This document shows positions 1-9,964 of a DNA stretch of 64,000 nucleotides, one piece after another; positions within the stretch are counted from its first letter, which is position 1; each line of letters opens with the position of its first letter. The notes beneath the pieces are model-generated. The model was not told the origin of the DNA. It did no database searches and saw only the letters and a program-made list of their open reading frames with translations. Location: contig NW_024037058.1 of the NCBI RefSeq assembly GCF_015706575.1, positions 15,087,547 to 15,151,546 on the forward strand, given 5' to 3'. This stretch comes from Patiria miniata (lineage: Eukaryota; Echinodermata; Asteroidea; Valvatida; Asterinidae). The translations under genes were made by a program, and so were the position numbers.

Positions 1-816
1 ATCCAGGAAACAACCAAGATATTCCTCAGATCCATGACGATTGCCGATCTCGGGGTGGGACTCTTCCGAGCTCTACCGATGACTGTACTTGCAATTTCCG
101 AGACTGAGCATATTGGCGAGGCATTTTGCAAAGTGCTGTCATTTACCGACAGCATATTAATCTACAGTCCCCAGACGTCACTCCTGCTGCTGACTGTGGA
201 CCGCTACATTTCGGTGGTGTACGTGTTGCGCTACCCATCTCTTGTAACTGTGAAGCGGGCTCGAATTTCAGTCTGTTGTATGTGGGGAACCCTTGCATTG
301 ATGATAACTGTATACGGATTAGCATCACATTGGAAAACCATTTACAGCAAACCCATCCACATGTGTTTATTTCGGTCAGAATCCTGCACGATAATTGTAA
401 CAATAGTCTATTCAACCATAATAGTCAGCACTCTGTTGGTTACTATCATAGCATATGCACGACTGTTCATGATATCACGACACCAAGCAAGAGCCATCCA
501 GGTTGAAAACCAAATCGCTCAACCAGGAAACCCTGCTGCGAGGCCTGACAACAAGGCTCTGAAAACAGTCCTTATTATAGTTTTGACTGCATCTGTTGCC
601 AACCTCTTGCCACTCTGTGCGTTTCTACTCTTACAACCCCTATCGGTACACCCAATAGTATTCCTGTTCACCTATGTGCTGCCTGTCCTGACAAACAGTT
701 GGCTTAACACAGTCATCTATTATCTCAGAAACCAAGATTGCCGTCGAGCGACCCATGATTTTCTGATATCGAACTATCGATCCTGTAAACGCTGCCTGCC
801 ATTGGTTGCAAACTGA
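1..816 (+). CDS. Class A GPCR, GPCR-0 (5' end outside window)
   Basis: The open frame is already running at base 1 and ends with TGA at 814-816. It covers residues 63-333 of the family numbering defined under GPCR-1, so TM1 and the ectodomain lie upstream of the window. TM2 with D2.50, the DRY motif, TM4 Trp, the ECL2 cysteine, P6.50 and the N-T-V-I-Y form of the TM7 motif are all present. It differs from GPCR-5 (35511-36512) at only two residues that I can find: Val instead of Ala in the segment after DRY (YVLRY, residue 137), and Val instead of Ile in TM6 (TASVANL, residue 261). It carries the hybrid TM2/TM3 cassette (EHIGEAFCK...TDSILIY) shared only with GPCR-5. No disabling lesion is seen in the visible part. 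The function is inferred: a seven-helix plasma-membrane receptor with unknown ligand. Confidence 0.9.
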   Translation: MQETTKIFLRSMTIADLGVGLFRALPMTVLAISETEHIGEAFCKVLSFTDSILIYSPQTSLLLLTVDRYISVVYVLRYPSLVTVKRARISVCCMWGTLALMITVYGLASHWKTIYSKPIHMCLFRSESCTIIVTIVYSTIIVSTLLVTIIAYARLFMISRHQARAIQVENQIAQPGNPAARPDNKALKTVLIIVLTASVANLLPLCAFLLLQPLSVHPIVFLFTYVLPVLTNSWLNTVIYYLRNQDCRRATHDFLISNYRSCKRCLPLVAN

Positions 817-1423
817 ACTGAGGGGCGTTCCAATCACTATTGACAGTTTCTGTAACATCTTTTGGTATAAAAACAAACAAATCTGCTACAGTGGATTAAT
901 AATGAGTGAAATTTTATCATGAGTACTTTATCAAGAAGCAGTTCAGTAGAACTTGTATTCATGGAATGGTACAATTGTTTAAAAATATGGATATGTTATT
1001 TAGAAAAGAACAAATCTAAAAGAAAATTAATAATTTGAAGAGAATGTTTAAGCATTACTTGTACAAAAACGACTTTCATGTGAACAACTTTGTCTCAATT
1101 GTACACAATTGCTTGTAAAAAGTATACTTTTTTTAACTTCATGACTGTAATGTAGGATTTTTCAAACAATTGTCCATGTCCACATCTGTTAATTGGACCA
1201 TGTCGTAACATCACACACGTTCCGTCGTGGTGCAGAAGTCACAATTTTGCTACTCTTGTGACTGTCAATTTTTGAGCACTGATTGATGCTTATTGTATGA
1301 ATATCATCGCAGTTACACGAAGTTCGCCAAAACATCCACAACTGATACCGGTATGTTCCGGTCATTACTGAGTCATGTCATCACAATGTCAACCCGTGTG
1401 AAGCCTAAGGTGTGTGCACAGGC
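817..1423. other. GPCR-0 3' flank
   Basis: Conserved A/T-rich flank that probably contains the 3' UTR. No canonical AATAAA was seen close to the stop. Nearly the same sequence follows GPCR-1, -3, -4, -5, -6 and -9. The short open frame at 1293-1487 recurs in those spacers but runs into the minisatellite and looks non-coding. Confidence 0.6.
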
Positions 1424-2136
1424 TTGTTGTATACTGATGCTGTACATTGCTGATGCACATACATTACTGATGCTGATGATGTTGTAGTTTGCTGATGCTG
1501 TTGTAGTTTGCTGATGCTGTTGTACATTGCTGATGCTGTTGTACATTGCTGATGTTGTTGTGCAATCCTAATGCTGTTGTACATTGCTGATACCATTTTG
1601 TACATTTCTGATGCTGCTGTACATTCAGAGATGCCACAGGGTCTGCTTAAAAAAAGGGAACTTTTTTTTTTGAGCACTGATTTTTGAGCACTGATTTTTG
1701 TTAAAAAGCTACTCCGAACACAAAGTCCCCATTGTCATCTTTCTCCTGTAGCCAAGCCTATGTCCATTTATTTTGTATTTTTGCTTCTATGGCCTTTAAG
1801 CTGTCGGTTCGTTCTCTATTTCTAGTTTTTCTTTGATGGCCGGAAAAACCGGAATTTTATGAGAATTTTAGAAAACCGGAATCCTGGCCAAAAAAACCCG
1901 GAAAAGTGGCATCTCTGTATATTCCTGATGCTTTTGTACATTGCTGATGCTGTTGCACATTGATGATGCTGTTGCTTATTGCTGACGCTGTTGTACATTG
2001 CTGATGATGTTGTGCATTCATAATATTGTTGTTCATTGCTGATGTTGTTGTATATTGCTGATACTGTTGTATATTGCTGATACTGTTGTACATTTCTGAT
2101 GTTGTTGTGCATTCGTAATGTTGTTGCACATTAATT
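1424..2136. repeat. 19-bp minisatellite, two blocks (A 1424-1629, B 1917-2136)
   Basis: Degenerate tandem copies of the 19-mer GCTGATGCTGTTGTACATT. Block A has about 11 units and block B about 11. They are separated by a ~290-bp interval holding A/T runs, a doubled 'gagcactgattttt' and a CCGGAATTTT segment. Because 19 is not a multiple of 3 and the unit has no minus-strand stop in any frame, long antisense open frames appear. They are an artefact of the repeat. Confidence 0.9.
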
Positions 2137-3011
2137 TTTGTGTAGTGTACTGCTGATGCATGAAGTTGCGCATTGCTGCTACGAGCACTAGGTTAGGGTT
2201 GTATTCCATGTAAGAAAGAACCCAGATAATAACACAGCCACTCAACTTCAAGTCCACTTACTGTACATTTATTGATTATTACTGAATAAATTATGTTGCT
2301 TGCGCTGACGATTCTGCTGTAAAGTTGTCTTTGTTGCAGGTTTTATGTGTTATTAGCAGGGAGTTGACAATCAGTCAAAAGTGGACCTGCACCCTTAGCT
2401 TTGAGGTTGCTCTGAGAGGTTTCTCATCTAGGTATTAAGAAACATGGTTTGAGAAGATTGTCTCCACCGTTATGCAGGTGTCAAACATATAAATCCCAAC
2501 AGACTTACCGGTAGGTTGGGCCCGGAGATGCCCCACCACTAAAGGACAGGAATTCAATTTTTTTCCCTTGGAAAATTGGTATGTGACCAGGTGAAAGCAA
2601 TTGAAAGCATTGATCATATGTTCAAAATGCACACAAAAAAACATATAGGGTTTGCAAGAAAACAATGCATAGCAATGACATCAAGGGGGAAGGGGGGGGG
2701 TCCAGCAATGAAATTAACATTTTCAGAATGGTGCTAACAGACTATTTAACAGACTATTTTTCCGCAGTTAGATTACAGGCGTTATTTGCTAACTCGTGGA
2801 AAGTGATTCTTGTTCGAACATCCGGTAACCGAACAGAGATTGTTCCTGCACATCAAACAAAAACACTCGATGTTTGTGGACAAACACATGACGGATTCGG
2901 CATTATTATTTGTTGTTGTATTTTTATGTCATAGCATAGACTGATAGGACAGATATGTGCAGTAAAAAGTTGCATAGTGATCAGCGCAAATAGTTCAGGA
3001 GCTATGAAGTT
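2137..3011. other. Spacer 0 mid-region
   Basis: Single-copy-like spacer shared by all units. It contains AATAAA at 2285-2290, a GGGCCCGGAGATG segment and a G-run near 2691 whose length differs in every spacer. The open frame after the G-run (2665-2934) is interrupted or shifted in other units, so I do not call a gene. Confidence 0.6.
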
Positions 3012-3470
3012 ACTACAATTTTCATCTATAACACATCCCGGCCTAGGTACATAACGACTTTCAACCCAATCAGACCTATCGTCCTAATTATAAGCCTTCA
3101 AAATACAATGTATGCACGTTTAATATGACGTCACATGTCACGTGATGACGTCATCGTGATGTCACTACAATTTTCGCCTATAACACATCCCAGTCTAGGT
3201 ACATACCAACTTTCAACCCAATCGGACCTGTAGTTATGTAGATATGCCTTTAAAATATGCACATTTAATGTGATGTCATGTGACTCATGATGACGCCATC
3301 GTGATACCACTACAATTTTCATCTATAATACATCCCGGTCTAGATACCGGTACATACCAACTTTCATCTCAATCGGCCTTGTAGTTCTGTAGATAAAGGC
3401 CTTCAAAATATGCACATTAAATGTGACGTCATGGCTCACTTGATGACGTCATGATGACATCATTGTTCGG
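3012..3470. promoter_or_regulatory. CRE/E-box tandem repeat array, spacer 0
   Basis: Three diverged ~145-bp units begin with ACTACAATTTTCATC. Perfect CRE palindromes TGACGTCA lie at 3126-3133, 3146-3153, 3424-3431 and 3444-3451, in pairs set exactly 20 bp apart. A CACGTG box (3139-3144) sits between the first pair. TGACGTCA is the established CREB/ATF site. Enhancer activity here is inference; the array lies ~1.2 kb upstream of GPCR-1. Confidence 0.65.
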
Positions 3471-3792
3471 CACACATATATTTAGATGCTGGTCCAAGTG
3501 TGTGTCTAGTTTAAAGTCATCGGTTAGTTTTTAATGCCAAAAAAAAAGTGCCTTCCACGATGAAAACATGTACTTATGCTATGGGGAAACAGCCAATAAA
3601 TAAATAAAAACTAGACTTTGAGCTTGATGTTTTCCCAGTCAGGAGTCTCCAATTTTAAATAGCAATAATGCTGCTGCTTATCTGACAATCAAGTCATCCA
3701 CTTCTTGACATGAGGCCAGTTATTGAAGGTACCGGTAGGCATAAGCAACAGTTGAGGACAAGTTGGCTTGTTGTTTTAAAAAGGGTTATTAA
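3471..3792. other. A/T-rich tail of spacer 0
   Basis: Contains overlapping AATAAA signals (3595 onward) and the conserved TTTTCCCAGTCAGGAG segment. No gene is seen. It ends at the TAA target site of the MITE. Confidence 0.5.
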
Positions 3793-4173
3793 GGCAAAAA
3801 AAAAAAAATAAGTCGGTCTCTGGTCAGTGCGCGCGTCGATTTTAATCATGCGCGTCAATCTTTTTTTTCCCCGAAATGTTCCCCGGTAGCTCCAACAGCG
3901 CCCTCTATTGCCGCACCTCCTCAATAATTTTTACCAAAGAGCACCAAGGAATGGGAAATTGCACCACGGCAAATGATCGAGAGCACCAAGGCAAATTATG
4001 AAGGACACCAATGTACATGAGGACACCAAAAAGCAAAATAGTACCCCACCTTGTCTGTACAATCCAAGCTTGAAGAAAAAAAGAAAAAAAGCAAAAAAAA
4101 AAAAAAAGCCGCGTCGCCGCGTCAATTCTGGAACTTTGGTCTGACCAGAGACCGAATATTTTTTTTTTTGGCC
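3793..4173. mobile_element. MITE with TAA target duplication (PIF/Harbinger-like)
   Basis: Flanked by TAA on both sides (3790-3792, 4174-4176). The ends are inverted: GGC(C)-A-run-TCGGTCTCTGGTCAG at the left, and its complement CTGACCAGAGACCGA-T-run-GGCC at the right. The interior has A- and T-runs and no coding capacity. The same site is empty at 8461, 29888, 40651 and 63815. A 3-bp TWA duplication is typical of PIF/Harbinger; the family assignment is inferred. Confidence 0.8.
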
Positions 4174-4692
4174 TAAAAACAGATTAAACATGTTAAACTG
4201 GCAAAGTTAATTACATTGCATTGTAAATGGAAATTGGCATGTAATGGCATTTTGCAGGAAATTAACTGTAGCGCAAAATGCGTTTCACGGTTGCTTTAAA
4301 TGTAATATCGACGTGCCACTCACTATGGCAATATTATATGCCAATCAAAAAAAGAAAGAAAGATAATCAAGGAGCCAACCAGAGACTGGCCAATCAGCGC
4401 TGACCTATGGTTATTTACACACTTCCTCATCCTGTGCATGAGAAGGACAAGCCGCACCCATTTAATTCTTTTCAAGAGATGAAGCCTACGTACAAAAATC
4501 TCTGGATGCAGTTTACCACTCACTCACTTACAATCTGTGATGTTTTTCCAACTACATTTATTCTTATTACGTTCAAACTACTCTATGCATTAATGAAAGA
4601 TTTTTGTCAAATATCAGTTCTGCTGTCTGTGTAATTCATACCCTGGAGTTAAATAAAAATTCCTACTAACGGATTGAACCTGACCAAGCAAC
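4174..4692 (+). promoter_or_regulatory. Upstream region of GPCR-1
   Basis: Conserved before every copy. It holds an NF-Y-type CCAAT box (GGCCAATCAGCG, 4388-4399), about 300 bp before the ATG, and an AAATAAAA TATA-like run about 45 bp before the ATG. A perfect TACTAAC branch-point-like heptamer follows that run. The ATG has A at -3. Whether transcription starts at the TATA-like run or a 5' UTR intron ends at the AG before the ATG cannot be decided from sequence. Confidence 0.5.
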
Positions 4693-5694
4693 ATGAACAT
4701 CCACATGAATTCAACAGGAAGTAGTGAAGACCTGTCTACATTCAATGCATCCACGACCCCAACAACTCAGGACAGAATTGAGTACAACTTCATCCGATGC
4801 ATCCTGCTCATCATAACGACCACTCTACTTCTGACCCTCAACCCGCTGTGTCTTGTGGTCCTGAGGCATGTCCGCAGCATCCAGGAAACAACTAAGATAT
4901 TCCTCAGATCCATGACGATTGCCGATCTCGGCATGGGACTCTTCCAAGCTCTACCGATGACTGTACTTGCAATTTCCGAGACTGAGCATATTGGCGAGGC
5001 GTTTTGCCAAGTGCTGTCATTTGCCGGTGAAATCGTAATCTACAGTCCCCAGATGTCACTCCTGCTACTGACTGTGGACCGCTACATTTCCGTGGTGTAC
5101 GCGTTGCGCTACCCATCTCTTGTAACTGTGAAGTGGGCTCGAATTTCAGTCTGTTGTATGTGGGGAATCCTTGTATTGATACCAACTATACACGGATTAA
5201 AATCTCATTGGAAAACTGTTTACAGCAAACCCATCCAAATGTGTTTATTTTGGTCAGAATCCTCCATGATAATTGTAGCAATAGTCTATTCAACCATAAT
5301 AGTCAGCACTCTGTTTGTTACTATCATAGCATACGCACGACTGTTCATGATATCACGACACCAAGCGAGAGCCATCCAGGTTGAAAACCAAATCGCTCAA
5401 CCAGGAAACCCTGCTGCGAGGCCTGACAACAAGGCTCTGAAAACAGTCCTTATTATAGTTTTGACTGCATCTGTTGCCAACCTCTTGCCACTCTGTGCGT
5501 TTCTACTCTTACAATACCTACATGTACACCCAATAGTATTCCTGTTCACCTATGTGCTGCCTGTCCTGACAAACAGTTGGCTTAACACAGTCATCTATTA
5601 TCTCAGAAACCAAGATTGCCGTCGAGCGACCCATGATTTTCTGATATCTAACTACCGATCCTGTAAACGCTGCCTGCCATTGGTTGCAAACTGA
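4693..5694 (+). CDS. Class A GPCR, GPCR-1 (reference copy, 333 aa)
   Basis: Complete intronless receptor, used as the numbering reference. The ectodomain (1-32) has N-glycosylation sequons at N6 and N18 and no signal peptide. TM1 is ~33-57 (N50 = N1.50); TM2 ~69-92 (D78 = D2.50). TM3 starts at C105 and ends in D129-R130-Y131. TM4 has W157 (4.50). ECL2 C184 should pair with C105. TM5 is ~190-216, ICL3 ~217-248, TM6 ~250-273 (P266 = P6.50) and TM7 ~281-303, followed by a short tail with a CKRC motif that may be palmitoylated. Two canonical switches are altered: the CWxP motif reads N-L-L-P (Leu at 6.48), and NPxxY reads N298-T-V-I-Y302 (no Pro at 7.50). Copy-specific residues include Trp148 before TM4 and the ECL2 segment GLKSHWKTVYSKPIQMC. 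A G-protein-coupled plasma-membrane receptor is well supported; ligand and G protein are unknown. Confidence 0.93.
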   Translation: MNIHMNSTGSSEDLSTFNASTTPTTQDRIEYNFIRCILLIITTTLLLTLNPLCLVVLRHVRSIQETTKIFLRSMTIADLGMGLFQALPMTVLAISETEHIGEAFCQVLSFAGEIVIYSPQMSLLLLTVDRYISVVYALRYPSLVTVKWARISVCCMWGILVLIPTIHGLKSHWKTVYSKPIQMCLFWSESSMIIVAIVYSTIIVSTLFVTIIAYARLFMISRHQARAIQVENQIAQPGNPAARPDNKALKTVLIIVLTASVANLLPLCAFLLLQYLHVHPIVFLFTYVLPVLTNSWLNTVIYYLRNQDCRRATHDFLISNYRSCKRCLPLVAN

Positions 5695-6298
5695 AATGAG
5701 GGGCGTTCCAATCACCATTGACAGTTTCTGTAACATATTTTGGTTTAAAAACAAACAAATCTGCTACAGTGGATTAATAATGAGTGAAATTTTATCGAGT
5801 ACTTTATCAAGAAGCAATGCAGTAGAACTTGTATTCATGGAATGGTACAATTGTTTAAAAATATGGATATGTTATTAGAAAAGAACAAATCTAAAAGAAA
5901 ATTACTAATTTGAAGAGAATGTTTAAGCATTACTTGTACAAAAACGACCTTCATGTGAACAACTTTGTCTCAATTGTACACAATTGCTTGTAAAAAGTAT
6001 ACTTTTTTTAACTTCATGACTGTAATGTAGGATTTCTAAAACAACTGTCCATGTCCACGTCTGTAAATTGGACATTGTCGTAACTTCACACACGTTCCGT
6101 CGTGATGCAGAAGTCACAATTTTGCTACTCTTGTGACTGTCAATTTTTGAGCACTGATTGATGCTTATTGTATGAATATCATCGCAGTTACACGAAGTTC
6201 GCCAAAACATCCACAACTGATACCGGTATGTTCCGGTCGTTACTGAGTCATGTCATCACAATGTCAACCAGTGTGAAGCCTAAGGTGTGTGCACAGGC
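5695..6298. other. GPCR-1 3' flank
   Basis: Close match to the flank after GPCR-0, with scattered substitutions. No gene seen. Confidence 0.55.
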
Positions 6299-6928
6299 TT
6301 GTTGTATACTGATGCTGTACATTGCTGATGCACATACATTACTGATGCTGATGATGTTGTAGTTTGCTGATGCTGTTGTACATTGCTGATGCTGTTGTAC
6401 ATTGCTGATGTTGTTGTGCGATCCTAATGCTGTTGTACATTGCTGATACCATTTTGTACATTTCTGATGCTGCTGTACATTCAGAGATGCCACAGGGTCT
6501 GCTTAAAAAAAGGGAAATTCGTTTTTTTGAGCACTGATTTTTGAGCACTGATTTTTGTTAAAAAGCTACTCCGAACACAAAGTCCCCATTGTCACCTTTC
6601 TCCTGTAGCCAAGCCCATTTCCATTTATTTTGTATTTGTGCTTCTATGGCCTTTAAGCTGTCGGTTCGTTCTCTATTTCTAGTGTTTCTTTGATGGCCGG
6701 AAAAAAACGGAATTTTATGAGAATTTTTAAAAAACGGAATCCTGGCCCAAAAAACCGGGAAAAGTGGCATCTCTGGATATTCCTGATGCTTTTGTATATT
6801 GCTGATGCTGTTGCACATTGATGATGCTGTTGCTTATTTCTGACGCTGTTGTACATTGCTGATGATGTTGTGCATTCATAATATTGTTGTTCATTCCTGA
6901 TGTTGTTGTACATTGCTGATACTGTTGT
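6299..6928. repeat. 19-bp minisatellite, blocks A (6299-6482) and B (6775-6928)
   Basis: Same repeat as at 1424-2136. Block B is shortened. At ~6925 the sequence passes directly from 'actgttgtat' to 'tccatgtaag', losing the stretch that elsewhere links block B to the mid-spacer. Both lost borders contain GTTGTAT, so the deletion looks microhomology-mediated. Confidence 0.85.
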
Positions 6929-7740
6929 ATTCCATGTAAGAAAGAACCCAGATAATAACACAGCCACTCAACTTCAAGTCCACTTACTGTACATTTATTG
7001 ATTATTACTGAATAAAATTATGTTGCTTGCGCCGACAATTCTGCTGTAAAGTTGTCTTTGTTGCAGGTTTTATGTGTTATTAGCAGGGAGTTGACAATCA
7101 GTCAAAAATGGACCTGCACCCTTAGCTTTGAGGTTGCTCTGAGAGGTTTCTCATCTAGGTATTAAGAAACATGGTTTGAGAAGATTGTCTCCACCCTAAT
7201 GAAGGTGTCAAACATATAAATCCCAACAAACTTACCGGTAGGTTGGGCCCGGAGATGCCCCACCACTAAAGGACAGGAATTCAATTTTTCCCCTTGGAAA
7301 ATTGCTATGTGACCAGGTGAAAGCAATTGAGAGCATTGATCATATGTTCAAAATGCACCAAAAAAACCCATATAGGGTTTGCAAGAAAACAATGCATAGC
7401 AATGACATCAAGGGGGAAGGGGGGGGGGGTCCAGCAATGAAATCGACATTTTCAGAATGGTGCTAACAGACTATTTAACAGACTATTTTTCCGCAGTTAG
7501 ATTACAGGCGTTATTTGCTAACTCATGGAAAGTGATTCTTGTTCGAACATCCGGTAACCGAACAGAGATTGTTCCTGCACATCAAACAAAAACACTCGAT
7601 GTTTGTGGACAAACACATGACTGATTCGGCATTACTATTTGTTGTTGTATTTTTATGTCATAGCATAGACTGATAGGACAGATATGTGCAGTAAAAAGTT
7701 GCATAGTGATAAGCGCAAATAGTTCAGGAGCTATGAAGTT
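6929..7740. other. Spacer 1 mid-region
   Basis: Type A mid-spacer with an AATAAAATT signal near 7011 and a G-run near 7422. No gene seen. Confidence 0.5.
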
Positions 7741-8184
7741 ACTACAATTTTCATCTATAACACATCCCGGCCTAGGTACATAACACCTTTCAACCCAATC
7801 AGACCTATCGTCCTAATTATAAGCCTTCAAAATATGCACGTTTAATATGACGTCACATGTCACGTGATGACGTCATCGTGATGTCACTACAATTTTCACC
7901 TATAACACATCCCAGTCTAGGTACATACCAACTTACAACCCAATCGGACCTGTAGTTATGCCTTTAAAATATGCACATTTAATGTGACGTCACGTGACTC
8001 GTGATGACGCCATCGTGATGCCACTACAATTTTCATCTATAATACATCCCGGTCTAGGTACCGGTACATACCAACTTTAATCTCAATCGCCCTTGTAGTT
8101 CTGTAGATAAAGGCCTTCAAAATATGCACATTAAATGTGACGTCATGGCTCACTTGATGACGTCATAATGACGTCATTGTTCGG
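7741..8184. promoter_or_regulatory. CRE/E-box tandem repeat array, spacer 1
   Basis: Three ~145-bp units as in spacer 0. TGACGTCA palindromes recur in 20-bp-spaced pairs. The middle unit here reads GACGTCACGTGAC, joining a CRE core directly to a CACGTG box. Confidence 0.6.
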
Positions 8185-8968
8185 CACACATGTATTTAGA
8201 TGCTGGTCCAAGTGTGCGTCTAGTTTAAAGTCAATCGGTTAGTTTTTAATGCCAAAAAAAAGTGCCTTCCACGATGAAAACGTGTAAAGATGCTATGGGG
8301 AAACAGCCAATAAATAAATAAAAACTAGACTTTGATCTTGATGTTTTCCCAGTCAGGAATCAAGTCACCCACTTCTTGACATGAGGCCAGTTATTTAAGG
8401 TACCGGTAGGCAAAAGCAACAGTTGAGGACAAGTTGGCTTGATGTTTTAAAAAGGGTTATTAAAACAGATTAAACATGTTAAACTGGCAAAGTTAATTAC
8501 AATGCATTGTAAATGGAAACTGGCAGGTAATGGCATTTTGCAGGAAATTAACTGTAGCGCAAAATGCGTTCCACGGTTGCTTTAAATGTAATATCGACGT
8601 GCCACTCACTATGGCAATATTATATGCCAATAAATAAAAAAGAATATCAAGGAGCCAACCAGAGACTGGCCAATCAGCGCTGACCTATGGTTATTTACAC
8701 ACTTCCTCATTCTGTGCATGATAAGGACAAGCCGCACCCATTTAATTCTTTTCAAGAGATGAAGCCTACGTACAAAAATCTCTGGATGCAGTTTACCGCT
8801 CACTTACAATGTGTGACGTTTTTCCAACTACATTTATTCTTATTACGTTCAAACTGCTCTATGCATTAATGAAAGATTTCTGTCAAATATCAGTTCTGCT
8901 GTCTGTGTAATTCATACCCTGGAGTTCAATAAAAATTCCTACTAACGGATTGAACCTGACCAAGGAAG
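8185..8968 (+). promoter_or_regulatory. Tail and upstream region of GPCR-2 (MITE-free)
   Basis: The A/T tail (8185-8460) has lost ~40 bp around 8357 relative to sister units. At 8461-8463 the TAA target site is empty, so tail and promoter-proximal region are contiguous. CCAAT box, TATA-like run and TACTAAC are retained before the ATG. Confidence 0.5.
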
Positions 8969-9964
8969 ATGAACATCCACATGAATTCAACAGGAAGTAG
9001 TGAAGACCTGTCTACATTCAATGCATCCACGACCCCAACAACTCAGGACAGAATTGAGTACAACTTCATCCGATGCATCCTGCTCGTCATAACGACCATC
9101 CTACTTCTGACCCTCAACCCGCTGTGTCTTGTGGTCCTGAGGCATGTCCGTAGCATCCAGGAAACAACTAAGATATTCCTCAGATCCATGACGATTGCCG
9201 ATCTCGGGGTGGGACTCTTCCGAGCTCTACCGATGACTGTACTTGTAATTTCCGAGACTGAGCATATTGGCGAGGTGTTTTGCCAAGTGCTGTCATTTGC
9301 CAGTGAAATCTTAATCTACGGTCCCCAGATGTCACTCCTGCTGCTGACTGTGGACCGCTACATTTCGGTGGTGTACGCGTTGCGCTACCCATCTCTTGTA
9401 ACTGTGAAGCGGGCTCGAATTTCAGTCTGTTGTATGTGGGGAACCCTTGCATTGATGATAACTGCACACGGATTAACATCACGTTGGAAAACTGTTTACA
9501 TCAAATCTATCCCAACGTGTATATTTCAGTCAGGATCCTCCTCGATAATTGTAGTAATAGTCTATTTACCCATAATAGTCAGCACTCTGTTGGTTACTAT
9601 CATAGCATATGCACGACTGTTCATGATATCACGACACCAAGCGAGAGCCATCCAAGTCGAAAACCAAATCGCTCAACCAAGAAATCCTGCTGTGAGGCCC
9701 AACAACAAAGCCCTGAAAACAGTCCTTATTATAGTTTTGACTGCATCTGTTGCCAACCTCTTGCCACTCTGTGCGGTACTATTCTTACAATACCAACACC
9801 CAATAGTACTCCTGTTCACCTATGTGCTGCCTGTCCTGACAAACAGTTGGCTTAACGTGCTCATCTATTATCTCAGAAACCAAGATTGCCGTCGAGCGAC
9901 CCATGATTTTCTGATATCTAACTACCGATCCTGTAAACGCTGCCTGCCATTGGTTGCAAACTGA
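8969..9964 (+). CDS. Class A GPCR, GPCR-2 (331 aa)
   Basis: Complete open frame with all seven helices and the DRY motif. It is two residues shorter than GPCR-1 because ECL3 reads LQYQHPIVL rather than LQYLHVHPIVF. TM3 carries the EHIGEVFCQ...ASEILIYG cassette. ECL2 is the most divergent of the set (GLTSRWKTVYIKSIPTC), with Pro in the TM5 segment YLPIIV. ICL3 has QPRNPAVRPNNKAL, shared in part with GPCR-4. TM7 is the N-V-L-I-Y form. Its last 12 codons form the left border of the 4.6-kb tandem duplication that follows. Confidence 0.92.
   Translation: MNIHMNSTGSSEDLSTFNASTTPTTQDRIEYNFIRCILLVITTILLLTLNPLCLVVLRHVRSIQETTKIFLRSMTIADLGVGLFRALPMTVLVISETEHIGEVFCQVLSFASEILIYGPQMSLLLLTVDRYISVVYALRYPSLVTVKRARISVCCMWGTLALMITAHGLTSRWKTVYIKSIPTCIFQSGSSSIIVVIVYLPIIVSTLLVTIIAYARLFMISRHQARAIQVENQIAQPRNPAVRPNNKALKTVLIIVLTASVANLLPLCAVLFLQYQHPIVLLFTYVLPVLTNSWLNVLIYYLRNQDCRRATHDFLISNYRSCKRCLPLVAN

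Noticed and set aside
1405..2129. Minus-strand Gln/His/Ser/Thr-rich open frames over the minisatellite in every spacer
   Set aside because: They follow directly from the 19-bp repeat having no minus-strand stop, vary with unit number and have no start or domain conservation.
2665..2934. Open frame after the G-run in mid-spacers
   Set aside because: The G-run length changes the frame between units, and later stops and shifts differ. No domain is recognised.
3131..3322. Conserved minus-strand ~63-codon frame in the CRE arrays
   Set aside because: It is produced by the 145-bp repeat. Changes fall without regard to codon position, and length varies with unit count.
4904..5185. Antisense open frames of 60-128 codons across the GPCR genes
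   Set aside because: They mirror conserved receptor coding sequence on the opposite strand and change length with silent substitutions.
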